From the NCBI RefSeq assembly GCF_003710985.1, contig NZ_RHHT01000053.1, positions 1 through 62,941 of the forward strand: DNA of 62,941 nt. Reading direction: 5' to 3'. Of this stretch, positions 1 to 9,629 are shown in pieces. Below the pieces are notes generated by a model. It was not told where the DNA came from. It saw nothing but the letters and a program-made list of their open reading frames with translations, and searched no databases. The translations under genes were made by a program, and so were the position numbers. The stretch is from Brevibacillus panacihumi. Its GTDB lineage: Bacteria > Bacillota > Bacilli > Brevibacillales > Brevibacillaceae. Position 1 is the stretch's first letter. Every line of letters begins with the position of its first letter.

Positions 1-30
1 ACATTAATTTATAGTGGGAGGTTTTTATTC

Positions 31-201
31 GTGAGTGATCAAGAGGTACAGATCATTGATTTTGAAGAAATGCTGCGCTTTATCGAGAGCAGGCTTGCAT
101 CGGCCGGCTTGTATGCAAAGCGGGATGCCATCATCGCGATTTTGCAGGCAGAAGAAGCGTTTCTGCTGGAAAAAGGAGTCTTGCAAGAGTATAACGAGTA
201 A
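31..201 (+). CDS. small hypothetical protein, possibly YozD-like
   Basis: A 56-residue protein starts with GTG, preceded by GGGAGG at a good distance, and ends in TAA just before a strong terminator. The product is acidic and predicted mostly helical (a long stretch from EEMLRFIES onward). Its size and layout recall the small Bacillus YozD family, but that is only a resemblance by eye. There is no signal peptide and no membrane segment. Function unknown. Confidence 0.7.
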   Translation: MSDQEVQIIDFEEMLRFIESRLASAGLYAKRDAIIAILQAEEAFLLEKGVLQEYNE

Positions 202-210
202 TGAAATGAG

Positions 211-239
211 ACAATCTGCCTGTGGCGGGTTGTTTTTTT
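211..239 (+). terminator. Rho-independent terminator
   Basis: A 10-bp stem (ACAATCTGCC with GGCGGGTTGT, including G-U pairs) closes a 3-base loop and is followed by seven Ts. It ends the transcript of the small gene just upstream. Confidence 0.85.
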
Positions 240-270
240 GTGTCCAGGTTGTGGATATTCAATTGCAAAA

Positions 271-299
271 AGAGGAAATTTATCCAGAATGGTGAATAT
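271..299 (+). promoter_or_regulatory. SigH-type promoter of the sensor kinase
   Basis: AGAGGAAAT (271-279), 11 bases, then GGTGAATAT (291-299) fits the sigma-H consensus RnAGGAwWW-N11/12-RnnGAATWW at every defined position. It lies about 40 bases upstream of the TTG start of the kinase. In Bacillus subtilis kinA is sigma-H dependent, so this supports a sporulation-phosphorelay role for the downstream gene. Confidence 0.6.
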
Positions 300-338
300 T
301 GTCCATAATCTTTTAACGGGTAATGAGGTGCATGATCT

Positions 339-1751
339 TTGCAAACGCGGACAACTGGACTCAGTGAGGTTCCTATTGCGGAAGAATTGTTAAGGACAGT
401 GGAGAATATGCATAATCAAATCTTTAAGTATTCCCGTAATGAAGAAGGGCATTTTGTCGTAACCTTATCCGTCGGTAAAATTGCCCGTGAGTTCGGGCTG
501 GAAGGGGAGCGGATTGAAGACATCCTGCTGGAGGATGCTGCGAGGCTCATGCCATTGTTTGAAAAGGCTTACAGCGGGCAGGTCGTCGATTACGAGTCCC
601 AACGAGACGGCAGAGTCTTTCACACAATTCTTTCGCCCGTCCACATTGACGGAATCGTCCGGGAAGTGATCGGGTCCTGCATGGAAATCACGGAAAGAAA
701 GCAGATTGAGCAGCAATTGCTTGAAGCGCAGGAACTGTACAGCAGTCTTGTAGAAGACACTCTCATTGGCGTCTACATCGCGTTTGTCGAGCAGGAAGGA
801 TTCGTCTACGTCAATCCTCGCCTGGCCGATATGTTCGGCTACACGCAGGAAGAGATGGTCACGATGACGGCAGCAGAGCTGGCAGTCCCCGAAGGAAGAG
901 ACACGATAATAGAGCATCAAAGGCTGCGGCTGGAAGGAGACCGCAGGAATTTGCATTACCCTTTTCGCGGACTGTGCAAGGATGGCAGAGTGATCGACGT
1001 GGAAGTCTTGCAAAAAACCAGCATGTACAAAGGCAAGCCGGCAGTCATCGGCATTTTGCAGGATGTCACCGAGCGCAAGCAAGCAGAGGAAATGGTGCGC
1101 AAGTCAGAATTGCTGTCTGTGGTAGGCCAGATGGCGGCAGGAGTGGCGCATGAGATCCGCAACCCTTTGACCTCTCTGAAAGGGTTTGTTCAGCTTTTGC
1201 AGACGCATGGGGGAAAACAGGAATATTTCTCGATCATGCTCTCGGAGCTGAACCGCATTGAATTTATCATTAGTGAATTTCTCGTGCTTGCCAAGCCCCA
1301 AGCCGTCGTTCATCGATTGTGCGAAATCAAGCCTCTGCTCGACCACATCATCGCGCTTGCCAAAACACACGCCATCATGAAAAATGTCCAGATCATCACA
1401 CAATACGAGCCCAACCTCCCGTGTATCAATGCGGAAGAAAATCAGATCAAGCAGGTATTTCTCAATCTGCTCAAAAACGCCATTGAAGCCATGCCGAATG
1501 GTGGCGAAGTCAGAGTCACCGTCAGGCGGGAACAGCAGACGATTGTCATTTCCTTTCGTGACGAGGGATGTGGGATTCCGGAGGACAGACTCGCCAAGCT
1601 GGGAGAGCCCTTTTATACCACAAAAGAGACAGGGACTGGCTTGGGCCTGATGGTCAGCTTTAAAATTATCTCGCACCATGGGGGGACTATAAGTGTCGAC
1701 AGCAAAGTGGGAGTGGGTACTACCTTTGAAGTGAGATTGCCTGTACCATGA
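339..1751 (+). CDS. soluble PAS-domain sensor histidine kinase, KinA/KinE-like
   Basis: A 470-residue kinase with no membrane segment. It has an N-terminal PAS-like region (about 10-120), a second PAS domain (about 130-247, with FVYVNPRLADMFGY and the PAC-type DVTERK), a HisKA dimerisation domain with phospho-acceptor H271 in VAHEIRNPLTSLKGF, and a HATPase domain (N box around N380, DEGCGIP near 408, TGTGLGL near 431). The HEIRNPLTSLKGF H box is typical of kinases that feed the Spo0F phosphorelay. No response regulator gene is adjacent, as expected for an orphan phosphorelay kinase. The TTG start has GAGGTG nine bases upstream. A SigH-type promoter precedes the gene. Which Kin paralogue it matches cannot be decided here. 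Confidence 0.9.
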   Translation: MQTRTTGLSEVPIAEELLRTVENMHNQIFKYSRNEEGHFVVTLSVGKIAREFGLEGERIEDILLEDAARLMPLFEKAYSGQVVDYESQRDGRVFHTILSPVHIDGIVREVIGSCMEITERKQIEQQLLEAQELYSSLVEDTLIGVYIAFVEQEGFVYVNPRLADMFGYTQEEMVTMTAAELAVPEGRDTIIEHQRLRLEGDRRNLHYPFRGLCKDGRVIDVEVLQKTSMYKGKPAVIGILQDVTERKQAEEMVRKSELLSVVGQMAAGVAHEIRNPLTSLKGFVQLLQTHGGKQEYFSIMLSELNRIEFIISEFLVLAKPQAVVHRLCEIKPLLDHIIALAKTHAIMKNVQIITQYEPNLPCINAEENQIKQVFLNLLKNAIEAMPNGGEVRVTVRREQQTIVISFRDEGCGIPEDRLAKLGEPFYTTKETGTGLGLMVSFKIISHHGGTISVDSKVGVGTTFEVRLPVP

Positions 1752-1834
1752 CCCCATTCGCCTGTTTGCGTCTACCGGAAAAAAACGGTATGATGAAGTC
1801 GAAAAGACTATTCCATCGTAAGGACGTGAACGCA

Positions 1835-2140
1835 TTGACAGAAGAAAATAAAGACCTCCAACTAGGCGATATTTTTACACTTGATGATGAAGATGGTGAA
1901 CCGTTGGGCGATTTCGAGGTAATTGCCATGTTTGACTTGAACGGTAAAGAATATATTGCCTTGGTCGAAGCGATCGAGGATGAGGAAGAGGAAGAAGAAT
2001 TGGAAGAAGAAGTGGATATCTTCGTATTCCAACTCGATAAGGGTGAACTCGTTCCATTGGAAGAGAACGAAGAAAATGCTGTCTACGAGAAACTGAACGA
2101 GGTATTGGAAGGCATCGAATTGATCAAGGAAGACGAATAA
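1835..2140 (+). CDS. DUF1292 family protein (YrzB-like)
   Basis: A highly acidic 101-residue protein. The core (LGDIFTLDDEDGEPLGDFEV, then DLNGKEYIALVE, then an Asp/Glu-rich stretch and VDIFVFQ) is the signature of DUF1292, a small cytosolic family common in Firmicutes with no settled function. An in-frame start 87 bases earlier exists, but it overlaps the kinase stop and adds a non-conserved leader. The TTG at 1835 has AAGGA about 10 bases upstream and gives the usual family length. A strong terminator follows. Confidence 0.85.
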   Translation: MTEENKDLQLGDIFTLDDEDGEPLGDFEVIAMFDLNGKEYIALVEAIEDEEEEEELEEEVDIFVFQLDKGELVPLEENEENAVYEKLNEVLEGIELIKEDE

Positions 2141-2146
2141 AATAGG

Positions 2147-2181
2147 AAGTCACTGCTCTTTTCCCAGCAGTGACTTTTTTT
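2147..2181 (+). terminator. Rho-independent terminator
   Basis: An 11-bp perfect stem (AAGTCACTGCT with AGCAGTGACTT) with an 8-base loop and a run of seven Ts. It ends the DUF1292 transcript ahead of the convergent stress gene. Confidence 0.9.
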
Positions 2182-2193
2182 GTATCTGCTTTT

Positions 2194-2571
2194 TCAATTG
2201 TGCATCTTGATGATGTTATCCTTCAAATCACGGACCACCAGCAAGCAGGTGTAGTCCGTCTCCTGCAACTCCCTGACAAGTGCCGAAGCCTCGTCTTTGG
2301 TCAGCCCCAGCTTTTCCAAGCGAGTCCGCATCTCTTCTCCGCCGTTGTCAAAAAAGTGAGCCTTGCTGTCAATATCCCCGACTGCACTTTCGAAATGGGT
2401 GCTGAATTTATAAAAATTGTTCCGCTGATTCGAGTGGTTCTTGTCCGGGTTCCATTTGATGACCCAAATGTCATCCTTATGGTAGCCGGAAGAATTGAGC
2501 GCCTGAATATCGGATACCAGTTCCTGGTCGTAGCGATGAAATTTGACGAACGGTTTGGTAGCGCTGATCAT
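2194..2571 (-). CDS. YflT-type general stress protein
   Basis: A 125-residue cytosolic protein of the heat-induced stress protein YflT / GSP17M family. Family-like features are the opening ISATKPFVKFHRYDQEL, a short central SGYHKDDIWVI, and the late EMRTRLEKLGLTKDEASAL segment. Members are SigB-regulated general stress proteins in B. subtilis, with unknown biochemical role. The ATG at 2571 is chosen over an upstream in-frame start because AAGGGGG sits directly before it at proper spacing. Confidence 0.85.
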   Translation of the reverse strand: MISATKPFVKFHRYDQELVSDIQALNSSGYHKDDIWVIKWNPDKNHSNQRNNFYKFSTHFESAVGDIDSKAHFFDNGGEEMRTRLEKLGLTKDEASALVRELQETDYTCLLVVRDLKDNIIKMHN

Positions 2572-2615
2572 AGATATCCCCCTTATGTCGATCACTGCAT
2601 CGTGCCTTCTTAGAT

Positions 2616-2641
2616 TTACCCGAACTGTTCATAACATAAAT
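2616..2641 (-). promoter_or_regulatory. possible SigB-like promoter of the stress gene
   Basis: Read on the minus strand, ATTTAT (2636-2641), 14 bases, then GGGTAA (2616-2621) loosely fits the SigB consensus GTTTAA-N12/15-GGGWAW. The -35 matches at four of six positions. The call leans on the gene being a YflT homologue. Whether this organism has SigB cannot be seen here. Confidence 0.3.
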
Positions 2642-2745
2642 GGTAAAAAATGTACAAATATGGAGGAAATGATAGGAAATTGTTGAACTTTAAAGTAAAT
2701 CGAAGAATTGATTTTTGAAAGTATGTATCGGAGGGAATGCAAATC

Positions 2746-3609
2746 ATGCCTTCACATTCTGCATGGACGGTTGTGCATGAGCCGTATGAAGTTCCGTTTG
2801 CCGCCAGTCATTGCGCTACGATCCCTTTGCAAGCTTTACTGAATGTCCCCCCACCTGCCTTTCGCAACGAACAACTCCTGCATATGTACACGAGACTGAC
2901 CAGACATGAAGACCCTTTTTCCGACTCTGCCTTGGATGCAAACGCTTATGTCTACAAGCGGGTGGGTCGTGAGGAAAAGGATTTGCACCAGACCATCAAG
3001 GACATCGTCAACTGCAGCTATAACTTTCATTACCTGCATGATCAGCTCACCTACGAAGATATTGCCTCCGAAAGCGAAAAGAGGACAGAAGTTTTTATTG
3101 TTTACCAGCAAATAGGAGAAGTTATGCTGCCGTTGGTGAGTGTCAGAGTGCTGATGGATCAGGAACTGGATTGCTTCGAACTTTTTACCAGGCAGCAAGC
3201 AGATGTCCGCGCAGTGGAATTCTCCCGATTTTCCTACCACCCGCTGTTGGACGTACCAGTCGCATTGCTGGACAAGGAGATCAGGCTTTTGCTGGACTTG
3301 CACAAGCGGCATCTCTTTCGCGTCTTGCTGCGGGGAGCCTTCCGCTTTTTGAAAAGCCGCAAATACCGGACAAGCTTCGTGATTATGCCGCCGCATGTAA
3401 AACGGTATATGGTCGGGTGCGGATTCGTGATGCACGATATGCCGGAGTCGCAGTTGATTGCATCAGAGGAGCATGACAGAATGCGCCGTTCCTTCAGCAA
3501 ATATTGGAAGCCGGATCGGCCCGTTCGGGAACAGCCAGCCGTGTATAAGCTCGATTTTCGCATCAAGCCTCTGGTCAAGGAAGTAAAAGGTCAAAAAGTC
3601 TTTCTGTAG
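2746..3609 (+). CDS. LuxI/FeeM-like N-acyltransferase (GNAT-fold), putative
   Basis: A 287-residue protein without signal or membrane segments. Residues about 115-170 carry a strand-rich region (VFIVYQQIGEVMLPLVSVRVL) followed by E158-F-S-R-F162. The E-x-S-R-F motif is characteristic of acyl-homoserine-lactone synthases and of FeeM/PEP-CTERM-type N-acyl amino acid synthases, so an acyl-thioester to amine acyl transfer is inferred. The C-terminal part (YRTSFVIMPPHVKRYMVGCGF) resembles the GNAT-type second half. The ATG at 2746 has GGAGGG ten bases upstream; another ATG nine bases earlier would be too close. The next gene is an E1/ThiF-like enzyme 29 bases downstream, so the two are probably one operon. 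Substrate unknown. Confidence 0.6.
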   Translation: MPSHSAWTVVHEPYEVPFAASHCATIPLQALLNVPPPAFRNEQLLHMYTRLTRHEDPFSDSALDANAYVYKRVGREEKDLHQTIKDIVNCSYNFHYLHDQLTYEDIASESEKRTEVFIVYQQIGEVMLPLVSVRVLMDQELDCFELFTRQQADVRAVEFSRFSYHPLLDVPVALLDKEIRLLLDLHKRHLFRVLLRGAFRFLKSRKYRTSFVIMPPHVKRYMVGCGFVMHDMPESQLIASEEHDRMRRSFSKYWKPDRPVREQPAVYKLDFRIKPLVKEVKGQKVFL

Positions 3610-3638
3610 CAAGGAAGCTCGGATGAGGGGATGAGATT

Positions 3639-4784
3639 GTGCAAAATTCGATGACGATACTGAATACTCGCTCAAGAGAAGGAGAAAAGCTGCATACCTA
3701 CAAGCCGCGTTTTTATTGCCTCGCGAATCGCCGGGATAAAGAGCAAATGTCTGCCTTGATGGAGACGGTTCCCCATCTGGAAGTGATGGACACGTATCTC
3801 AGTCAACTGGAGGAATGGGTCAAGGCGATGCATCCGGGACGAAGATGGACAACAGAAGAGCTTCGCCAGGAGGTGGAGCGGCAGATCGGGGAGAAGGATG
3901 TGGCAGAGCTGGGGGTATGGGTGTACTATCCTTGGAAACAACTCCTCGTTCATCTGCTGGATGAAGAAGCATTCACTTTTGTGCGAACCAATCGCAATCG
4001 CAATAAAATCACGGCTGAAGAACAGCTTCGCCTGCGGGAACAAAAAATCGGGGTGATCGGACTTTCGGTCGGCCACTCCATCGCCATGACGCTGGCGATG
4101 GAACGAATTGCAGGAGAATTGCGCCTGGCTGATTTTGATGCGCTGGAGCTATCCAATCTGAATCGTATACGAGCAGGCGTCCACGAATTGGGCGTGCCGA
4201 AAGTCGTGATCGCTGCCAGAGCAATTGCGGAAATCGACCCATTTTTAAAGGTGATATGCTATGAAGAGGGAATAACCGAAGAGAACATCGACGACTTTTT
4301 TTCGGAAGGCGGCAAACTGAATCTGGTACTGGACGAATGCGACAGTCTGGATGTGAAGATGCTGATTCGATTCAAAGCGAGGGAGATGGGCATTCCCGTT
4401 GTCATGGAGACAAGCGACAGGGGAATGATCGATGTCGAGCGCTTTGATTTGGAGCCGGAGCGGCCCATCTTTCATGGCCTGCTGGAAGGAATGGACATGG
4501 AGGTACTCAAAAACCTCAGCAACCAGGAGAAAATCCCGCATGTCCTGAAAATCGTAGGCTACGAGACGATGTCTTCACGGCTGAAAGAGTCGCTTCAGGA
4601 GGTGGGCTCCACAATTTTGACATGGCCGCAATTGGCGTCATCCATCATGCTGGGGGCGGCGAGCGGTACCGATGCTTGCAGAAGAATCGGATTGGGACAA
4701 ACCTGCGAATCGGGAAGGTATTATGTCGATTTGGAAGAATTAGTGGGGTATAGAAAGCAGGAACAGGCAGGCCGTTCTTTTTGA
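3639..4784 (+). CDS. E1/ThiF-like adenylyltransferase (Rv1355c-type), putative
   Basis: A 381-residue protein. The first ~135 residues are an unassigned helical region. Residues ~136-260 form a ThiF/MoeB/UBA1-type nucleotide-binding fold: glycine loop KIGVIGLSVGHS, acidic D165 before LSNLNR (171-176), K188 in GVPKV, and LVLDECDSLDVK around 229-240. E1-like enzymes adenylate a carboxyl group, often on a small carrier protein or peptide. No ubiquitin-like or ThiS-like carrier is visible nearby. Pairing with a LuxI/FeeM-like acyltransferase suggests processing of an acylated product, which is inference. The GTG start has GAGGGG upstream. A terminator follows at 4846. Confidence 0.7.
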   Translation: MQNSMTILNTRSREGEKLHTYKPRFYCLANRRDKEQMSALMETVPHLEVMDTYLSQLEEWVKAMHPGRRWTTEELRQEVERQIGEKDVAELGVWVYYPWKQLLVHLLDEEAFTFVRTNRNRNKITAEEQLRLREQKIGVIGLSVGHSIAMTLAMERIAGELRLADFDALELSNLNRIRAGVHELGVPKVVIAARAIAEIDPFLKVICYEEGITEENIDDFFSEGGKLNLVLDECDSLDVKMLIRFKAREMGIPVVMETSDRGMIDVERFDLEPERPIFHGLLEGMDMEVLKNLSNQEKIPHVLKIVGYETMSSRLKESLQEVGSTILTWPQLASSIMLGAASGTDACRRIGLGQTCESGRYYVDLEELVGYRKQEQAGRSF

Positions 4785-4845
4785 CCCAGCCTGACCACGA
4801 ATGCTACACTATACGATGTCATTCGATATCCAATCACTATGCGTC

Positions 4846-4876
4846 AGCCATCTCGCTTAGGGTGAGGTGGCTTTTT
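4846..4876 (+). terminator. Rho-independent terminator
   Basis: AGCCATCTC pairs with GAGGTGGCT (9 bp, one G-U pair) around a 9-base loop and is followed by five Ts. It ends the acyltransferase/E1 transcript. Confidence 0.75.
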
Positions 4877-4950
4877 GGGTCAACCACGACTGCACAGCAG
4901 CCAAGCAGGAGAAGTTCAGGGGCTGTTTAGGGAAAGGAAAAGGGATGAAG

Positions 4951-4980
4951 TTGAATACATTCAAACGCATACGGTACAAT
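4951..4980 (+). promoter_or_regulatory. SigA-type promoter of parE-parC
   Basis: TTGAAT (4951-4956), 18 bases, TACAAT (4975-4980). The -35 is also the left arm of a small palindrome, TTGAAT-AC-ATTCAA (4951-4964). This leaves a leader of about 135 bases before the chosen parE start. Confidence 0.5.
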
Positions 4981-5123
4981 AGCGATTAAGTGTTCGCTTT
5001 TTTTGTCCGATATGTATAGGGTGATCTTATTCAGCAGGGGATCAGGAACGAGGCTGGCCGATACGAAGGCTGCCTTGTCCTGGAAGTACGATGAAGTTGC
5101 AAATGGCAGAGGGGAGAGCGCGA

Positions 5124-7091
5124 TTGAAGGAAGCAGATACACTCCAAATGACGTATACAGAAGATGATATTCAGGTCCTGGAAGGCTTGATTGCCGTCCG
5201 CAAGCGGCCTGGTATGTACATAGGTTCCACCGGAAGCAGAGGGTTGCATCACTTGCTGTGGGAAATCGTCGACAATGCCAAGGACGAAGTGCTGGCGGGA
5301 GCCAATGACAGCATTATCGTCACCCTGTACAAGGATGGCAGCATCAGTGTCGAAGACCATGGCAGGGGAATTCCGATAGGCATGCACAAAACGGGCCGTC
5401 CCGTACCTGAGGTCATTTTTACGACCTTGCATGCGGGAGGCAAATTTGGCGGCGGCGGCTACAAAAAAAGCGGCGGTTTGCATGGCGTTGGCTCCAGTGT
5501 CGTAGTAGCCTTGTCCAAATGGCTCGAGGTGGAGATCCACCGGGAAGGCAAAATTCACAAGCAGCGGTTCGAGTATGTGGTAGACGACAAGGGAGTCGAG
5601 CATGTCGGGAAGCCCGTGACTGACCTCGAAATCGTAGGCAGCACGAAGCGAACAGGGACAACCGTTCGTTTTCTCCCGGATGAAGCTGTGTTCGGCACGG
5701 TCCGCTTTGATTATGAAACGATCCGCGAACGTTTTCGCGAAACAGCCTTTCTGCTCAAAAAGCTGCGCATGGTGCTGATTGACGAACGCGGACCGGAGAA
5801 GAAGCGGGAAGAGTTCTATTTTGAAGATGGGTTGAAATCATATGTTGAGTATTTGAATGAAGGCAAGCAAACGCTGCATCCAATCGTCTATTTTGAAGGC
5901 GAGAAGGACAATGTGTATGTGGAGCTTGCTTTCCAGTACAACGACGGCTATGCGGAAACGCTGGTTTCCTATGTCAACTCGATTGTCACGACAGATGGCG
6001 GCACGCATGTAACCGGGTTTCGCAACGGGACAACCCGAATTTTCAACGAGTTTGCCCGCAAGAAGGGATACCTGAAGGAAAAAGACCCGAATTTGACAGG
6101 AAATGATTTGCGCGAAGGGTTCCTTGGCGTTTTGTCCCTGCAAATGGCGGATGTCCAGTTCGAGTCGCAGACCAAGGACAAGCTGGGGAATGAAGAAGCG
6201 CGAACCATCGTGGAGCAGGTCATATCGGAAAAACTTGGCTTTTTCCTGGAGGAGAATCCAGAGATCGGCAAGCTCTTGGTGGACAAGGCCCTGCGTTCGG
6301 CAGAAATACGCGAAGAATTGCGCAAGCAGCGCGAAGCCTTGCGCGGGGACAAAAAAGGGAAATCCGCGAAGAAGCGCAAGTCCATATCCGAGAAGTTTAC
6401 GCCGCCACAGTATAAAGACCCGAAGAAAAATGAATTGTTCCTGGTCGAGGGAGATTCGGCGGGGGGCTCCGCCAAGCAAGCGCGCGACTCCGAATTCCAG
6501 GCTTTGTTCAGCTTGCGAGGCAAACCGCTCAATACGGAGAAAGCCAAGCTGTCCGAAGTGTTGGCCAATGAAGAATTCAGGACCATTCTCGAAGTTTTGG
6601 AGACGGACATCGGCGAAGAGTTTTCGATCGAGAACTGCGCTTTTGACAAAGTGATCATCATGTCTGACGCGGACGTCGACGGTTCCCACATCCAGACGCT
6701 TCTGCTCACCTTTTTCTTCCGCTACATGCGGCCGATGATCGCAGCAGGCCACCTCTACATCGCCCAGCCGCCGCTTTATCAGGTGAAAAAAGAAAGCAAG
6801 GGCAAAGGCGCCGAATCCATCTACTGCTGGAGCGATCAAGAGCTGGAGCAGGCGATCAAGCGTCTGGGACGCGGGGCAGAAGTGCAGCGCTACAAAGGTT
6901 TGGGTGAAATGAACGCAGATCAATTGTGGGAGACGACGATGGATCCGAAAACCCGCAAGCTGATCAAAGTACAGATCGAAGACCTCGCCCAGAGCGAGAA
7001 GCTCGTCACCGTCCTGATGGGCGATAAAGTGCCTCCGCGCCGCGAATGGATCGAGAGCCATGTCACCTTTGAAGTCGGGGAGGATGAATAA
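5124..7091 (+). CDS. parE: DNA topoisomerase IV subunit B
   Basis: ATPase subunit of topoisomerase IV, which with ParC decatenates daughter chromosomes. Visible features are the GHKL ATPase region ([59 protein letters not shown]) and the TOPRIM region ([17 protein letters not shown], then [11 protein letters not shown]). [15 protein letters not shown] is the ParE rather than the GyrB form. Candidate starts include ATG at 5091 and 5148, but the TTG at 5124 has AGAGGGGAG seven bases upstream and gives 655 residues, the length of the B. subtilis protein. parC starts two bases after the stop, so the two are translationally coupled. Confidence 0.95.
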   Translation: MKEADTLQMTYTEDDIQVLEGLIAVRKRPGMYIGSTGSRGLHHLLWEIVDNAKDEVLAGANDSIIVTLYKDGSISVEDHGRGIPIGMHKTGRPVPEVIFTTLHAGGKFGGGGYKKSGGLHGVGSSVVVALSKWLEVEIHREGKIHKQRFEYVVDDKGVEHVGKPVTDLEIVGSTKRTGTTVRFLPDEAVFGTVRFDYETIRERFRETAFLLKKLRMVLIDERGPEKKREEFYFEDGLKSYVEYLNEGKQTLHPIVYFEGEKDNVYVELAFQYNDGYAETLVSYVNSIVTTDGGTHVTGFRNGTTRIFNEFARKKGYLKEKDPNLTGNDLREGFLGVLSLQMADVQFESQTKDKLGNEEARTIVEQVISEKLGFFLEENPEIGKLLVDKALRSAEIREELRKQREALRGDKKGKSAKKRKSISEKFTPPQYKDPKKNELFLVEGDSAGGSAKQARDSEFQALFSLRGKPLNTEKAKLSEVLANEEFRTILEVLETDIGEEFSIENCAFDKVIIMSDADVDGSHIQTLLLTFFFRYMRPMIAAGHLYIAQPPLYQVKKESKGKGAESIYCWSDQELEQAIKRLGRGAEVQRYKGLGEMNADQLWETTMDPKTRKLIKVQIEDLAQSEKLVTVLMGDKVPPRREWIESHVTFEVGEDE

Positions 7092-7093
7092 CG

Positions 7094-9622
7094 ATGTTGT
7101 CCAATCAAATCATCGAGCAGAGCTTTGCAGAGATCATGGGCAAGCGCTTTGGCGATTATGCCAACCTGGTCATTCTCTCCCGCGCGATCCCGGACGCCCG
7201 CGATGGGCTCAAGCCCGTGCAGCGACGCATCCTGTACGCCATGTACCAGGAAGGAAACACGAATGACAAACCGTACCGCAAATCGGCGAAAACAGTCGGT
7301 TATGTGATGGGGACCTATCACCCTCACGGCGATACGGCAATCTATGAAACCATGGTCCGCATGGCGCAGTGGTGGAAGATGCGCCAGGTGCTGATTCAGG
7401 GTCACGGCAACTTTGGAAGCCTCGATGCCGACCCTCCTGCAGCCATGCGTTATACCGAATCCCGGCTGTCTGCGCTTGCGAGTGAAATGCTGCGCGACAT
7501 CGAAAAGGATACGGTCACGTTTATTCCTAACTACGACAATTCGGCACAGCAGCCTGCTGTTTTGCCTTCTCGTTTTCCCAATTTGCTGGTCAATGGCGCG
7601 GCAGGGATCGCAGTTGGGTTTGCGACAGATATACCCACACATAATTTGGGAGAAGTCATCGATGCCGCGATCGCACAGATGAAGAACCCGAATATCTCGT
7701 TGGATGAGCTGATGAAGCACGTCAAGGGTCCTGACTTTCCGACTGGCGGAATCGTCCAGGGGGTATCTGGAATCCGCAAGGCGTTTGAGACCGGACGGGG
7801 TCAGTTCATCATCCGCGGCAAGACGCATGTCGAGGAGCCGAAGGGTGGCAAGGTCAAAAAAATCGTCATTTCCGAGATTCCGTTCGAAGTTGTCAAGTCC
7901 AAGCTGGTCGCCCAAATCGATGAGCTGGTCATGGAGCGAAAAATCGAAGGGGCCTTGGCAGTGCGCGATGAAACAGGCCGAAAAGAAGCGGACAGAAAAC
8001 AGGTGCGCATCGTCGTCGATATTCGCAAGGAAGCGGATGAACAGGCGATTCTCCACTATCTGTTTAAAAATACCGACCTGCAAATCTATTACAACTACAA
8101 CATGAACGTCATCCATGAGGGAACGATTCGCCAGATGGGACTAAAGGCGCTTCTGGGGGCATACATCGACCATCAGAAGGAAGTCGTGACGCGCCGTTCC
8201 CAATACGATCTGGACAAAAAGCAGCACCGCGAGCATATCGTGGAAGGGCTGATCGCAGCCAAATCCATTCTGCGGCAAATCGTCGATACCATCATGGATT
8301 CCGAAGACCGTGCGGATGCCAAGAAAAATATCATGGAGAAGTACGGCTTTACCGAGATCCAGGCCGATGCGATTCTCAGCATCCAGCTCGCTTCCTTGAC
8401 TCGCTTGGACATCATCAAGCTGGAAAAGGAACTGGCGACGCTGGCGAAAGAGATCGAGGAGCTGAAATCAATCCTGGCCAGCGAGAAAAAACTGATTCAA
8501 GTGATTACAGCCGAATTGAACGAAATCAAGAAGAAATACGCCGAAGAGCGCCGGACCGAGATCCAGGGCGAAATCGAGGAGATCAAAATCGATATCGCGA
8601 TGCAGATCAACGCAGAGGACTGCATCGTGACCTTGACGAATGAAGGCTATATCAAGCGGACAAGCCCGCGCTCCTTCAAGTCGATGGGAGGAACGATCGA
8701 GACTTGCGGAGTCAAGGACGGGGACAGGGTGCGCCACTTTGTGGAGACGAACACCTCCCATACCGCATTGTTCTTTACCCAGGACGGCAAATATTTCGCT
8801 ACACTGGTCAATTCCTTCCCGGATGACAAGTGGAAGGATATTGGATCGGCAGTGGTCAATGTCATCCCGCTGGAAAAGACGCAGCGGATCGTCGGGTTCG
8901 CCATTGTCGAAGACTTCAAGCAGCCCCTGTACGTCTACCATGTCAGCCGCAGCGGACTGATCAAGAAAACGGCCTTGGCAGATTATGAGACAAACCGCTC
9001 CAGTGCATTGGTAGCAGCCAAGCTGAAGTCGGCTGACGATGAGTTCATCACAGTTTTTGTTAGTGGCGAACAGGGCGCTCTCTTGGGAGCGACCCGGGAT
9101 GGCATGGGCATACGTTTCCTCGCAGAAGAGGTAGGAGCCACAGGGCGTGCTTCCAGCGGCGTGAAAGCAATCACCTTGGCGAAGGAAGACGAGCTGATTA
9201 GCTTTATGCCAGTCGGGGCAGAGGACGAACGCGTATTTTCGCTCATTACTGCGGACGGTGTGGTCAAGCGTACGAAAATCGCTGATATTCCGCTGCAAGG
9301 ACGCGCAGGAAAAGGCGTGCAATTGATTCGTAAAAGAAAGACGAGTCCGCACCAGCTGCTGGCGATCAGCGTAGACGAGACGATGTACGCCCTGACCAAA
9401 CAAAACGAGTGGCAACCAGTACCGGTGGATCAGGTCAGCATCAACGAGCAGGGAGGAATCGGGCGAACCGTGATCGAAGGCGGCATTGAATCGATTGCCT
9501 ATGAAACGGTACTGCCTACCGATGAACCCAAGGAGAGCAATGCTACTGATACGGCTTCCGGGAAAAAACCGGAAGAACAAATCAGCCTGTTTTCAGATGA
9601 ATCCGGTGAGAAAAAAGGATGA
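7094..9622 (+). CDS. parC: DNA topoisomerase IV subunit A
   Basis: DNA breakage-reunion subunit of topoisomerase IV, 842 residues. The catalytic tyrosine is Y120 in [12 protein letters not shown]. The quinolone-resistance region reads [10 protein letters not shown] (76-85), so the position equivalent to S. aureus Ser80 is Thr81. The winged-helix region, the tower with coiled-coil (about 430-490) and the C-terminal beta-propeller repeats are present, as expected for full-length ParC. The ribosome binding site GGGGAGG lies inside the end of parE. A short polar tail ([19 protein letters not shown]) ends the protein. Confidence 0.96.
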   Translation: MLSNQIIEQSFAEIMGKRFGDYANLVILSRAIPDARDGLKPVQRRILYAMYQEGNTNDKPYRKSAKTVGYVMGTYHPHGDTAIYETMVRMAQWWKMRQVLIQGHGNFGSLDADPPAAMRYTESRLSALASEMLRDIEKDTVTFIPNYDNSAQQPAVLPSRFPNLLVNGAAGIAVGFATDIPTHNLGEVIDAAIAQMKNPNISLDELMKHVKGPDFPTGGIVQGVSGIRKAFETGRGQFIIRGKTHVEEPKGGKVKKIVISEIPFEVVKSKLVAQIDELVMERKIEGALAVRDETGRKEADRKQVRIVVDIRKEADEQAILHYLFKNTDLQIYYNYNMNVIHEGTIRQMGLKALLGAYIDHQKEVVTRRSQYDLDKKQHREHIVEGLIAAKSILRQIVDTIMDSEDRADAKKNIMEKYGFTEIQADAILSIQLASLTRLDIIKLEKELATLAKEIEELKSILASEKKLIQVITAELNEIKKKYAEERRTEIQGEIEEIKIDIAMQINAEDCIVTLTNEGYIKRTSPRSFKSMGGTIETCGVKDGDRVRHFVETNTSHTALFFTQDGKYFATLVNSFPDDKWKDIGSAVVNVIPLEKTQRIVGFAIVEDFKQPLYVYHVSRSGLIKKTALADYETNRSSALVAAKLKSADDEFITVFVSGEQGALLGATRDGMGIRFLAEEVGATGRASSGVKAITLAKEDELISFMPVGAEDERVFSLITADGVVKRTKIADIPLQGRAGKGVQLIRKRKTSPHQLLAISVDETMYALTKQNEWQPVPVDQVSINEQGGIGRTVIEGGIESIAYETVLPTDEPKESNATDTASGKKPEEQISLFSDESGEKKG

Positions 9623-9629
9623 GGATAGC

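Larger units (their letters stand above)
4785..5123 (+). other. intergenic region with terminator and parE promoter
   Basis: This 339-base gap holds the terminator of the E1-like gene (4846-4876) and a SigA-type promoter (4951-4980) for parE-parC. No convincing gene is present. Open frames on the opposite strand here are shadows of parE. Confidence 0.6.

Noticed and set aside
5838..7061. 407-codon open frame on the minus strand
   Set aside because: It is antisense to parE across conserved ATPase and TOPRIM motifs, has no ribosome binding site, and its translation is His/Phe/Arg-rich nonsense.
8647..8960. Overlapping plus-frame open frames inside parC
   Set aside because: The parC frame is continuous and conserved across this region; the alternative frames are shadows.
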